64,000 nt of DNA from Nonomuraea glycinis (GTDB lineage Bacteria > Actinomycetota > Actinomycetes > Streptosporangiales > Streptosporangiaceae): positions 186,001 to 250,000 of the forward strand of contig NZ_BMNK01000012.1 in the NCBI RefSeq assembly GCF_014646515.1, read 5' to 3'. Shown piece by piece: positions 50,561-58,955 of this stretch. A program made the position numbers and the translations under genes. Numbering within the stretch: position 1 is the first letter of the stretch; each line of letters starts with the position of its first letter. Below the pieces are notes generated by a model. The model did not search any database and was not told the origin of the DNA. It saw only the letters and a program-made list of their open reading frames with translations.

Positions 50561-52397
50561 TGTCGATCACGTCCTGAATGACTCCGGCCAGCTCCTCGGC
50601 CTTGAACGGGAGCCCGCGCACGCGGTTGTAGCTGATGATGTCGACGAGGAAGCGGCCGCGCAGCAGCAGGGCGAGCTGGCCGAGGTTGATCTCGGGCAGC
50701 AGCACCTTGTCGTAGCGCTTGAGCACCTCGCCGGTGTTGGCGGGCAGCGGGTTGAGGTGGCGCAGGTGTGCCTGGGCGACCCTGCCGCCGTCCTTCCTGA
50801 TCCGCCGCACGGCGGCGGCGATCGGCCCGTACGTGGAGCCCCAGCCGAGGACGAGCACCTTCGTGTCGTCGTCGAGGTCGTCGACCTCGAGGTCGGGCAC
50901 GTCGATGCCGGCGATCTTGGCCGCGCGGGTGCGGACCATCAGGTCGTGGTTGTCCGGGTCGTAGGAGATGTTGCCGGTGCCGTCGGCCTTCTCGATGCCG
51001 CCGATGCGGTGTTCGAGGCCGGCGGTGCCGGGGATGGCCCACGGGCGGGCGAGCGTCTCGGTGTCCCGCTTGTACGGCAGGAACGCGCCGTCGTCGCCGT
51101 TCGGTGCCGTCGTGTATTCCTGCGAAATATCCGGCAAATCTGCGACTTCTGGCAGGCGCCACGGCTCCGATCCGTTGGCCAGGTAACCGTCCGACAGCAG
51201 CATGACCGGGGTGCGGTATTTCACCGCGATCCGGACCGCCTCGATGGCCGCGTCGAAACAGTCGCTCGGCGACATCGCCGCCACGACCGGCACCGGCGAC
51301 TCGCCGTTGCGGCCGTACAGGGCCATGAGCAGGTCGGTCTGCTCGGTCTTGGTCGGCATGCCGGTGCTCGGCCCGGCCCGCTGCACGTCCACGACGATCA
51401 GCGGCAGCTCGGTGGTGACGGCCAGGCCGACGGTCTCGGCCTTCAGCGCCACGCCGGGGCCCGAGGTGGTGGTGACGCCGAGCGCCCCGCCGAACGCCGC
51501 GCCCAGCGCCGCGCCGACGCCCGCGATCTCGTCCTCCGCCTGGAAGGTGCGGATGCCGAACTGCTTGTGCCTGGACAGCTCGTGCAGGATGTCGCTGGCC
51601 GGGGTGATCGGGTAGGAGCCCAGGAACAGCGGCAGCTTGGACTGCACGGAGGCGGCGATCAGCCCGTAGGCCAGCGCCTGGTTGCCGGAGATGTTGCGGT
51701 AGACGCCCGGGGGCAGCTTGGCGGGCTTGACCTCGTAGGAGACGGAGAAGGACTCGGTGGTTTCGCCGAAGTTCCAGCCGGACTGGAAGGCCGCGATGTT
51801 GGCCTTGGCGATCTCCGGCTTCTTGGCGAACTTTTGCTCGAGGAACTTGATCGTGTGCTCGGTCGGCCGGTGGTAGAGCCAGGAGAGCAGGCCGAGGGCG
51901 AACATGTTCTTGGAGCGCTCGGCGTCCTTCTTGGACAGGTCGAAGCCTTCGAGCGCCTTGACCGTGAGCGAGGTCAGCGGCACCGCGTGCAGCCGCCACT
52001 CGGCCAGCGAGCCGTCCTCCAGCGGGTTGGCGGCGTAGCCGACCTTCTGCAGGTTGCGCTTGGTGAACTCGTCGGTGTTGGCGATGATGTCGGCGCCGCG
52101 CGGCAGGTCCCCGATGTTGGCCTTGAGCGCCGCCGGGTTCATCGCGACGAGCACGTTGGGCGCGTCGCCGGGGGTGAGGATGTCGTGGTCGGCGAAGTGG
52201 AGCTGGAAGCTCGAAACGCCCGGCAGGGTCCCTGCGGGAGCACGGATCTCGGCGGGGAAGTTGGGCAGCGTCGACAGGTCGTTGCCGAACTCGGCGGTGC
52301 CGGCCGTGAACCGGTCGCCGGTGAGCTGCATGCCGTCGCCGGAGTCTCCGGCGAAGCGGATGATCACACGATCGAGCTGCTGAACCTGCTTGGTCAC
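50553..52397 (-). CDS. korA: 2-oxoacid:ferredoxin oxidoreductase, alpha subunit (gamma-alpha fusion)
   Basis: A 614-residue subunit with an N-terminal gamma-type domain (~10-200: RVIIRFAGDSGDGMQLTGD, NFPAEIRAPAGTLPGVSSFQ) fused to the alpha domain (~225-610: SGNQALAYGLIAA, YPITPASDILHEL, TTTSGPGVALKAE). It is the usual actinomycete two-subunit KorAB layout. The start is GTG 52397 with GGAGGACCGAGG upstream. A ~245-bp gap precedes it, presumably with its promoter. The pair lies near nuo genes, as in other actinomycetes. Confidence 0.93.
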   Translation of the reverse strand: MTKQVQQLDRVIIRFAGDSGDGMQLTGDRFTAGTAEFGNDLSTLPNFPAEIRAPAGTLPGVSSFQLHFADHDILTPGDAPNVLVAMNPAALKANIGDLPRGADIIANTDEFTKRNLQKVGYAANPLEDGSLAEWRLHAVPLTSLTVKALEGFDLSKKDAERSKNMFALGLLSWLYHRPTEHTIKFLEQKFAKKPEIAKANIAAFQSGWNFGETTESFSVSYEVKPAKLPPGVYRNISGNQALAYGLIAASVQSKLPLFLGSYPITPASDILHELSRHKQFGIRTFQAEDEIAGVGAALGAAFGGALGVTTTSGPGVALKAETVGLAVTTELPLIVVDVQRAGPSTGMPTKTEQTDLLMALYGRNGESPVPVVAAMSPSDCFDAAIEAVRIAVKYRTPVMLLSDGYLANGSEPWRLPEVADLPDISQEYTTAPNGDDGAFLPYKRDTETLARPWAIPGTAGLEHRIGGIEKADGTGNISYDPDNHDLMVRTRAAKIAGIDVPDLEVDDLDDDTKVLVLGWGSTYGPIAAAVRRIRKDGGRVAQAHLRHLNPLPANTGEVLKRYDKVLLPEINLGQLALLLRGRFLVDIISYNRVRGLPFKAEELAGVIQDVIDSE

Positions 52398-52561
52398 GCC
52401 TCGGTCCTCCTCGACGCGCCGGGGCGCGGTGCTTCTGGCGCGTTCTCTGTTTCCATGCTAGATCCTCGAAAGGTCACGCGTTTGCAAGCTGGTCAAAGCG
52501 GGTAAACGCGGCGGGAGAAGTCAGGGTGAAGTGGGAGAACGACGACACAGCCCTGACGCCA

Positions 52562-52585
52562 GCCTGCAGAGGTCCACATGCAGGC
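52562..52585 (-). terminator. Weak hairpin in the gap between the deacetylase and korA
   Basis: GCCTGC and GCAGGC pair across a 12-nt loop about 60 nt downstream of the deacetylase stop on the - strand. The 52398-52643 gap holds nothing else that I can support; the korA promoter should be near 52400-52470. Confidence 0.3.
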
Positions 52586-52643
52586 GTGCGAAGAGGACGG
52601 TTCGGGTCACGATCGCCAACTATACGTCCCCCTGCCCCATGAC

Positions 52644-54107
52644 CTACGTCAGGGGCTCCTTGCGTACGGGCTTGATCCCTGACGTGTACAGCCGTCCGGC
52701 CCGCATCTTCGTGCCGTACAACTCTGGAACGGTGACGAAGGTGTAACCCTTCCCGCGCAGCCTTTCCACCATGTCCGGAATCGCGTCAACGGTCGCGCGA
52801 TGCACGTCGTGCATGAGCACGATCGCCCCTGGGTGCGCCTGCTCCACCGCCCGGCCGGCGATCGCCGCGGCCTCGGGGTCGTGCTGGTCGTGGGTGTCGA
52901 CGTCCCAGCCCACCAGAGACAGCCCCCGCTCGCGGGCGACGTTCCTGACGTCCAGGCTCACCGCCCCGTACGGCGGGCGGACCAGGGTGGGCGTCTGGCC
53001 GATCGCGGCGGACACCACGTCCTCGGTGCTCTGCAGCGAGTGGGCGATCTGGCTGGACGGCAGCGTGGACAGGTCGCGGTGCGCCCAGCTGTGGTTGCCG
53101 ACCAGGTGCCCTTCCGCGCTCATCCGCCGCAGCAGCTCGGGCCGGGCCGCCGCACTGCTGCCCAACGGGAAGAACGTCGCCCGCGCGCCGTGCCGGCGCA
53201 GCGTGTCGAGCAATGCGGCGGTGTACGGCCCGGGGCCGTCGTCGAAGGTCAGCGCGACGCACTTGACCTGGCCGCAGTTCACGGTGCCGGCGCCGGCGCC
53301 GGTGCTGGAGGCGGGGGGACCAGGGCGCGGCACGGCGGGCGGCCGCTTGACCGAGACCCGCTGCGCGGTTAGGCGTACGGACTCCTGCGCGCGCCGGCCG
53401 GTCGCCGACAGCAGCGGCTCGGCCTGGACCGCCGGCACGGCCACGGCCAGCCGGCCGAGCGAGCACGGCCCGAGCTGGCAGTCGTCGAACTCCACGACCA
53501 GGTCGCCCGTGCCGTTGAAGGCCATCGAGTCGAACCGGTCCGGTTCGGGCTTGACCTGCTCCCTGTCGATCTCCGGGCCGCGCGCCTTGAGCGACGTCTT
53601 GACCAGGCGGGCGACCTCCCGCAGGGCGTCCTGGCCGGACAGCAGCCCGGTGGAGTCGGTGGCCCGGCCGCTGCGCCGGTCGTACCAGAACGTCTGGCTG
53701 CTGTTGCCCCAGTCGGCGCCGCGGAACTCGCCGGTGCGCAGCCGTACGCCGACCACGTCGCCTACGGCGGCGAGCTGCCAGTCCACGTTCAGCTCCGCGT
53801 CGGCCGTGTTCCGGGAGGACTCGCGGAAGTCCGCGAGCTGACGGCGGGCCTGTTCGCGCAGTCTGTCGTTGAGGTGCGGGGCGTCGGACAACTCCGGGTA
53901 GCCGATGTAGGCGTGCCTGGACGCCGACTCGCCGGTGGTGAGCACCTTGGGGGCCAGTCCGGCGACGGTGGCGGGGTCGACGAACTCGATCCGCGTCGGG
54001 TCGGCGGGGAGCACGTTGTGGCGCTCAGGGGAAGCGGCCGCGAGCCCGCACCCCGCGGAGGAGCAGACCAGCAGCACAATTCCTCCGAAGATTCGGAGTT
54101 TAGGCAT
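52644..54107 (-). CDS. Lipoprotein polysaccharide deacetylase (PdaC-like, NodB domain)
   Basis: A 487-residue exported deacetylase. KLRIFGGIVLLVCSSAGC is a lipoprotein signal with Cys20. Residues ~30-255 resemble the DUF3298/RsiV-like domain found before NodB in PdaC (YIGYPELSDAPHLNDRL). The NodB domain covers ~280-480: ALTFDDGPGPYTAALLDTL, GNHSWAHRDLS, RPPYGAVSLDV and VLMHDVHRATVDAIPDMVE. It acts on peptidoglycan or a surface glycan. ATG 54107 is chosen; starts at 54119 and 54128 add a few residues before the signal. It is divergent from nuoA. Confidence 0.87.
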   Translation of the reverse strand: MPKLRIFGGIVLLVCSSAGCGLAAASPERHNVLPADPTRIEFVDPATVAGLAPKVLTTGESASRHAYIGYPELSDAPHLNDRLREQARRQLADFRESSRNTADAELNVDWQLAAVGDVVGVRLRTGEFRGADWGNSSQTFWYDRRSGRATDSTGLLSGQDALREVARLVKTSLKARGPEIDREQVKPEPDRFDSMAFNGTGDLVVEFDDCQLGPCSLGRLAVAVPAVQAEPLLSATGRRAQESVRLTAQRVSVKRPPAVPRPGPPASSTGAGAGTVNCGQVKCVALTFDDGPGPYTAALLDTLRRHGARATFFPLGSSAAARPELLRRMSAEGHLVGNHSWAHRDLSTLPSSQIAHSLQSTEDVVSAAIGQTPTLVRPPYGAVSLDVRNVARERGLSLVGWDVDTHDQHDPEAAAIAGRAVEQAHPGAIVLMHDVHRATVDAIPDMVERLRGKGYTFVTVPELYGTKMRAGRLYTSGIKPVRKEPLT

Positions 54108-54194
54108 AGATGACACCATATGGGGCAAAAAATGCTGTTTGCCGGGATTTGGGGGTATAGGGCGTTAGGCTTTGAGCGGGTTACCATGCGTTGT

Positions 54195-54566
54195 ATGGAC
54201 GGCTATTACGGGTCCTACCTGCTGGTCGCGGCGCTGCTCGCGATCGGCGTCGCCGTCGTGGCCGGGGCCATGATGGCCAACCGCCTGCTCAGGCCGTCCC
54301 GGCCCACCGCCGAGAAGCTGACCACCTACGAGTGCGGCGTCGACCCGGTGGGCGACGGCTGGGCCCAGTCGCAGGTCCGCTACTACGTCTTCACCTATCT
54401 TTACGTTATTTTCGCCGTAGACGCGGTCTTCCTCTTCCCGTGGGCCACCGTCTTCGACGCACCCGGCTACGGCGTGACGACGCTGGTGGAGATGTTCGTC
54501 TTCCTCGGCTTCATCGCCCTCGGCATCCTTTACGCCTGGCGCAAACGCGTGCTGAGCTGGACGTAG
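54195..54566 (+). CDS. nuoA: NADH-quinone oxidoreductase subunit A
   Basis: A 123-residue membrane subunit of complex I with three helices. The family signature is complete: TYECGVDPVGDGWAQSQVRY, then YVFTYLYVIFAVDAVFLFPW and a third helix (VEMFVFLGFIALGILYAW). ATG 54195 is used; MRC three codons upstream is an alternative. It leads a run of only four nuo genes, of which nuoB follows after 32 nt. Confidence 0.92.
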   Translation: MDGYYGSYLLVAALLAIGVAVVAGAMMANRLLRPSRPTAEKLTTYECGVDPVGDGWAQSQVRYYVFTYLYVIFAVDAVFLFPWATVFDAPGYGVTTLVEMFVFLGFIALGILYAWRKRVLSWT

Positions 54567-54598
54567 CCCTCGCCGGACATCCGCGTAAGAATGGCTGT

Positions 54599-55111
54599 AT
54601 GGCAGCGACGGATCTTCCGATGCCCACCGTGGGGCCGATCTCCCGGCTGGCGCCCAAGCCGATGCGGTTCGTGCTCAACTGGGGGCGGCGATACTCCCTG
54701 TGGGTGTTCAACTTCGGGCTGGCCTGCTGCGCGATCGAGTTCATCGCCACGTCGATGAGCAGGCACGACTTCATCAGATTCGGGGTCATCCCGTTCGCCA
54801 ACGGCCCCCGCCAGGCCGACCTGATGATCGTCTCCGGCACGGTCACCGACAAGATGGCCCCCGCCGTCAAGCGGCTCTACGAGCAGATGCCCGACCCCAA
54901 GTACGTCATCTCCTTCGGCGCCTGCTCCAACTCCGGCGGCCCCTACTGGGACTCCTACTGCGTCACCAACGGCGTCGACCAGATCATCCCCGTCGACGTC
55001 TACGTGCCCGGCTGCCCGCCCCGGCCCGAAGCCCTGCTGTACGGGATCATGAAGCTGCAGGAGAAGATCGCGGCCGAGAAGCTCGGCGACCGCTACGGGG
55101 AGCACGCGTGA
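54599..55111 (+). CDS. nuoB: NADH-quinone oxidoreductase subunit B
   Basis: A 170-residue Fe-S subunit carrying the N2 cluster next to the quinone site. The four ligands are visible: Cys43-Cys44 (LACCAIEF), Cys109 (SFGACSNSGG) and Cys139 (VPGCPPRPEALL). The tandem-Cys motif and the length are normal, so it should be functional if its partners are present. The GTGA overlap couples it to nuoC. Confidence 0.94.
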   Translation: MAATDLPMPTVGPISRLAPKPMRFVLNWGRRYSLWVFNFGLACCAIEFIATSMSRHDFIRFGVIPFANGPRQADLMIVSGTVTDKMAPAVKRLYEQMPDPKYVISFGACSNSGGPYWDSYCVTNGVDQIIPVDVYVPGCPPRPEALLYGIMKLQEKIAAEKLGDRYGEHA

Positions 55112-55671
55112 CCGGCTCCGACCGCCTGGGAGACCGGGACGCCTTCGGCCGCCTGGGGGACCGGGCCGAGATCAGCGACACCTTCGGCGACACCGTCGTG
55201 GACGTCGCCCCCGCCGACTGGATCGAGCTGCTCACCCTCGCCCGCGACGAGCTGGGCTACGCCTTCTTCGACTGGCTGACCGGCGTGGACGAGCCGCCGG
55301 ACAGCTTCACCGTCGTGGCGCACGTCTACCGGCCCGAGAGCCGCGAGCGGCTGCTGCTGCGCACCCGGGTGCCGCACGACGACCCGCGCCTGCCCTCCGC
55401 CGTGGGCGTCTATCGGGGGGCCGACTGGCACGAGCGGGAGACGTACGAGATGTTCGGGGTGATCTTCGAGGGGCATCCCAACCTGGTGCCGTTGCTGCTG
55501 CCCGACGGGTTCGAAGGGCACCCGCTGCGCAAGGACTTCATCCTGGCCGCCCGGGTGGCCAAGCCGTGGCCCGGCGCCAAGGAGCCCGGCGAGTCCGGGC
55601 ACGGCGCGCCGAGCCGCCGCAAGACGTTGCCGCCCGGCGTGCCGGCGGACTGGGGGGCCTCCGATGCTTGA
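55108..55671 (+). CDS. nuoC: NADH-quinone oxidoreductase subunit C
   Basis: A 187-residue subunit with the 30-kDa signature WHERETYEMFGVIFEGHPNL and the following LLLPDGFEGHPLRKDF, which normally contact NuoD. A short N-terminal repeat (RLGDRDAFGRLGDRA) lies before the conserved part. The C-terminal ~40 residues are Pro/Gly-rich. The stop overlaps nuoH by 8 nt; nuoD, which normally follows nuoC, is missing. Confidence 0.92.
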   Translation: MTGSDRLGDRDAFGRLGDRAEISDTFGDTVVDVAPADWIELLTLARDELGYAFFDWLTGVDEPPDSFTVVAHVYRPESRERLLLRTRVPHDDPRLPSAVGVYRGADWHERETYEMFGVIFEGHPNLVPLLLPDGFEGHPLRKDFILAARVAKPWPGAKEPGESGHGAPSRRKTLPPGVPADWGASDA

Positions 55672-56605
55672 CGTGGTGCTGCGATTCGCCGTCATCCTGG
55701 CCATCTTCCTGGTGCTGCCGCTGATCGTCGGGCAGACCGAGCACAAGGTCATGGCGCACATGCAGTCGCGCCTCGGCCCGATGTACGCCGGCGGCTTCCA
55801 CGGCTGGGCGCAGCTCATCGCCGACGGGGTGAAGTTCATGCAGAAGGAGGACGTCATCCCGGCCGCCGCCGACCGGCGCATCTTCATGATCGCGCCCGGG
55901 GTGGCGCTCGTGCCCTACCTGGTCGTGCTGATCGCCCTGCCCGTCGACGACGGCTTCGTGGGCGTCGACCTGGAGCTCGGCCTGTTCTTCGTGCTCGCGG
56001 TGATGGGCATCGGCGTGCTCGGCGCGATCATGGCCGGGTGGGCGTCGGCCAACAAATACTCCGTGCTGGGCGGCATGCGGGCCGCCGCCCAGCTCGTGTC
56101 GTACGAGCTTCCGCTGGTGCTGGCGGCCTCCTCGGTCGCGATGGCCGCAGGCACGCTGTCGCTGCCCGGCATCGTCGAGGCGTGGCAGTGGTGGTGGCTG
56201 CCCTGGCAGGCGATCGGCGGCGTGGTCTTCTTCATGGCCGGGCTGGCGGAGCTGCGCCGGCCGCCCTTCGACATGCCGATCGCCGAATCCGAGATCATCA
56301 TGGGCCCGATGACGGAGTACACCGGCATGCGGTTCGCCCTGTTCATGCTCGCCGAGTACGCCGGCATCGTCGTCCTGTCCTTCCTGACCACCGTGCTCTT
56401 CCTCGGCGGCTGGCACGGACCGCTGCTGCCCGGCTGGCTGTGGACGCTGGCCAAGGTGTTCCTGCTGGCCTTCGTGGTCATCTGGGTGCGGGTGAGTTTC
56501 CCGCGCCTGCGCGAGGACCAGCTCCAGAAGCTCGCCTGGGCCGGCCTGGTGCCGCTGGCCCTCGTCCAGCTCGCACTCACCGGCGTCGTCAAGGTCCTGA
56601 CCTGA
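55664..56605 (+). CDS. nuoH: NADH-quinone oxidoreductase subunit H
   Basis: A 313-residue membrane subunit with eight helices that forms part of the quinone chamber. Signatures are EHKVMAHMQSRLGPMYAGGF, WASANKYSVLGGMRAAAQLVSYE (given here only in part: NKYSVLGGMRAAAQ) and LAELRRPPFDMPIAESEI. It directly follows nuoC, whereas complete loci have nuoD-G between. No nuoI-N follow; the next gene is unrelated. The protein itself looks intact. Confidence 0.92.
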   Translation: MLDVVLRFAVILAIFLVLPLIVGQTEHKVMAHMQSRLGPMYAGGFHGWAQLIADGVKFMQKEDVIPAAADRRIFMIAPGVALVPYLVVLIALPVDDGFVGVDLELGLFFVLAVMGIGVLGAIMAGWASANKYSVLGGMRAAAQLVSYELPLVLAASSVAMAAGTLSLPGIVEAWQWWWLPWQAIGGVVFFMAGLAELRRPPFDMPIAESEIIMGPMTEYTGMRFALFMLAEYAGIVVLSFLTTVLFLGGWHGPLLPGWLWTLAKVFLLAFVVIWVRVSFPRLREDQLQKLAWAGLVPLALVQLALTGVVKVLT

Positions 56606-56649
56606 AACTCCGCGCCTGTCCCGTTCGTCATAGGAGACAGGGGGTCCCC

Positions 56650-57681
56650 ATGGGATGTGATCATGTGGACGATCAATTGATTCCGCGCGGAGGCGCCACC
56701 GCAGGCGCTCCGTGCCCGAGCACGGTCCTGTCGTGGGACGGCCACGAGCTGACCGCCGGCGACTCCGCCACCGGCGAGTCGGTGAGGGTGACGCCCGCCT
56801 CCCTCTGGCTCTACGCCTACGACTCGGGCGATGCGCCGGTGACCGGGCTCGCCGCGCGCGACGCCGACGGCCTGGTCATGCTCGACCTGCCCGGCGATTG
56901 GGATCCCTCGCAGGTGCGCGACTTCGGCACGCGGGCGGGGATCCCGGTTGTACCTGGCGGCGATGAGGTCGTACCCGGCAGCGACGAGGTCGTACCCCGC
57001 GGCGACGATCCGGGGCCGAAGCCCCGCACACTGCCCGCCGGCCGCGCGCGGCCTGAGGATCGCGCGCGGCCCGAGGATCGCGCGCTGCTCGCCGGTCGCG
57101 CGCCCGGCTGGCGGCGCCTGCACGGCCTCACCCCGCCGCGCCCACCCCGCTGGCGCACGCCGCTGATCTACGGTGTCGGGCTGGCCGGGCTGGCGCTGAT
57201 GGCGTACCTCATCTCGGTGGGGGCGTGGGCCGCCTGGCGAGGGCTGACGCTGGTCGGCAGGGTGCTGATCGACATCATCGAGGTCAAGTGGTTGGTGGTC
57301 GCCTTCAGCCCGCTGCTGCTCGCCATCCGCCCGCTCCGGGCCCGGCTACGCGGGTTCAGGGCCCGCAAGGGCGCGATCGCCGGACCGCCCGGCGGCCCCA
57401 ACCTGTCGATCACTTCGACCGGCGAGCTGCACATCGACCAGGGCATGGAACGCCTGCCCGACATCCAGGCGACCGGTCTGCTCCTCTACCGGTACGAGGA
57501 CCTGACCGGCCTGTTCGTCACGGACGGTGAGAACCAGCCGCTGCACCACCTCCCCGGCCCATGGTCACCGGACGACCTGCACCGCTTCGCCGAACGCAAC
57601 CGGCTGGGGCTGGCCGTGCACCGGATCAGCCGGGAGGAGTACCTGAGCCTCGTCCGGGCGTGCCCCCGCGCGTCGCCCTGA
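56650..57681 (+). CDS. Hypothetical membrane protein with duplicated end domains
   Basis: A 343-residue protein, unrecognised. Two membrane helices lie in the middle (~178-200, IYGVGLAGLALMAYLISVG; ~215-232). The N-terminal part (~45-105: LWLYAYDSGDAPVTGLAARD, LPGDWDPSQVRDF) and the C-terminal part (~270-335: LLLYRYEDLTGLFVTDGE, LPGPWSPDDLHRFAERN) are similar, suggesting one domain duplicated around the membrane hairpin. A repetitive stretch at ~100-145 separates them. ATG 56650 lies after GGGGG. Its end overlaps the convergent DUF3533-like gene by 56 nt. It is not a complex I subunit. Confidence 0.7.
   Translation: MGCDHVDDQLIPRGGATAGAPCPSTVLSWDGHELTAGDSATGESVRVTPASLWLYAYDSGDAPVTGLAARDADGLVMLDLPGDWDPSQVRDFGTRAGIPVVPGGDEVVPGSDEVVPRGDDPGPKPRTLPAGRARPEDRARPEDRALLAGRAPGWRRLHGLTPPRPPRWRTPLIYGVGLAGLALMAYLISVGAWAAWRGLTLVGRVLIDIIEVKWLVVAFSPLLLAIRPLRARLRGFRARKGAIAGPPGGPNLSITSTGELHIDQGMERLPDIQATGLLLYRYEDLTGLFVTDGENQPLHHLPGPWSPDDLHRFAERNRLGLAVHRISREEYLSLVRACPRASP
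56950..57011. repeat. 21-bp tandem repeats (three copies) in the hypothetical membrane protein gene
   Basis: Units starting GTACCTGGCGGCGATGAGG, GTACCCGGCAGCGACGAGG and GTACCCCGCGGCGACGAT encode VPGGDEV, VPGSDEV and VPRGDDP. A further 18-bp repeat encoding RPEDRA twice follows at about 57040-57080. Confidence 0.85.
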
Positions 57682-58684
57682 TCGCCGCCAGGTTGGGCCA
57701 GGTCAGGAACACCGCGCAGGACACCACCGCCCACGTCGCCAGCACCAGGAACGGCAGCGGATGCTGATGGCCGCCGAAGTAGACGGCCGTGTGCTGAGCG
57801 TTGACCGACGCGCCCGGCGGCAGCCAGCGCCCGATCGCCCCGAACGGCGAGGGCAGCAGCGGCCACGACACCGCGCCGCCGGACGACGGGTTGCCGATCA
57901 GCACCATCACCCCCCAGGTGGGCACCAGCGCCCAGCGCCCGATGAGCGTGTTGAACATGGTGAAGACCATCCCTGACGTGAACATGGTCAACACCAGGAT
58001 CAGCCACGACTCCACGAACGGCAGGGACAGCGCGCCGAGCAGCCAGTCGACCACCGCCGCGATCGCGAACCCGCCCAGCAGGGCGTAGACGAGGGTGAAG
58101 CCGATCCGCTCCCACGGGCGCAGCCCGGCGGCGTGCACGGTGAGCTGGGACGCACCGAGAAAGCCGATGATCACCGCGGCGAGCGAGATGTAGAACAGGG
58201 CCAGTCCGCGCGGATCACCGCGCTGCAGCGGCTTGAGATCCCGTACGGTCACCGGCACTCCCATACGCGCCCCCACCTGCGGCCCGGCCTCCTTGAGCAA
58301 CTCGGCCACCGAGGCGCCCGCCGCCCCGGCCACGTTGAGCCGCGCCCGCCGCCCCTCCACCTGGATGACGCCGAACACCTGCTGCTCCTCGACCGCCTCG
58401 ACCGCCGCCTCGAAGGTGGGGAAGTTCCGCAACTCCAGCGCCGTCCGCAGCGCGCTCTCCATCCCCGCCACGAACGCCGCCCGCTGCACCGGCCCACTGC
58501 TGCCCACGACCGCCAAGGGGATCTGATGCGGCGTCGGATTCGCCATCGCGTAGGTGTACGAGCCCGCGAACGTCCCCGCGCCGATGGCGACGATGAACAC
58601 CAGCACGGTCGCCGGCAGGAACGGCGAGCTCCGGAACGCCGACCAGAGCTCTCGCGGTTTCCTGCGGGGCGTCAGTGTGGACAT
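57626..58684 (-). CDS. DUF3533/ABC-2-like membrane protein
   Basis: A 352-residue protein with the YhgE/Pip-DUF3533 layout: one N-terminal helix (PFLPATVLVFIVAIGAGTFAG), a ~130-residue outside domain (PLAVVGSSGPVQRAAFVAG, AVEAVEEQQVFGVIQVEG) and a C-terminal block of five to six helices (VYALLGGFAIAAVVDWLLGA; LILVLTMFTSGMVFTMFNTL). Such proteins are linked to efflux or protein export in actinomycetes; the substrate is unknown. It is divergent from the ABC exporter genes with a 271-bp gap that carries a perfect 24-bp palindrome. Confidence 0.78.
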   Translation of the reverse strand: MSTLTPRRKPRELWSAFRSSPFLPATVLVFIVAIGAGTFAGSYTYAMANPTPHQIPLAVVGSSGPVQRAAFVAGMESALRTALELRNFPTFEAAVEAVEEQQVFGVIQVEGRRARLNVAGAAGASVAELLKEAGPQVGARMGVPVTVRDLKPLQRGDPRGLALFYISLAAVIIGFLGASQLTVHAAGLRPWERIGFTLVYALLGGFAIAAVVDWLLGALSLPFVESWLILVLTMFTSGMVFTMFNTLIGRWALVPTWGVMVLIGNPSSGGAVSWPLLPSPFGAIGRWLPPGASVNAQHTAVYFGGHQHPLPFLVLATWAVVSCAVFLTWPNLAAIRATRGGTPGRGSGTPPG

Positions 58685-58865
58685 CGATCACCGTGGTCCG
58701 TCGTACCGTTCCGCACATCTGCCGCATACCCGGCAGCGCCCGGCCGGGACGCGGCCGGCCGTCAAGGAAACGTCAAGCGGCCCCCCAGGCCCGCGCCCAT
58801 CCGCGAAGGACACACGCTCTTTGAAGGGACGGTGCGGTCTCTGCCGTGGTTGATGCGGATCGGCA

Positions 58866-58889
58866 GGCATCAACCGATCGGTTGATGCC
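58866..58889. promoter_or_regulatory. 24-bp perfect palindrome, TetR-type operator candidate
   Basis: GGCATCAACCGA joined to its exact reverse complement TCGGTTGATGCC, with no spacer. It lies 67 bp upstream of the ABC ATPase start and 182 bp upstream of the divergent DUF3533-like start. The size and symmetry are typical of TetR operators. No TetR gene is in this window. Confidence 0.6.
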
Positions 58890-58955
58890 GGAATCGACCA
58901 TCTCGCTCTCCGCCCGGACGATCCGTCATCCCCGCCCTCGCGCGATTCTCAAAGC

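Noticed and set aside
54195..57681. The 343-aa protein after nuoH as a further complex I subunit
   Set aside because: It has only two membrane helices, no Fe-S motifs and no similarity to NuoI-N.
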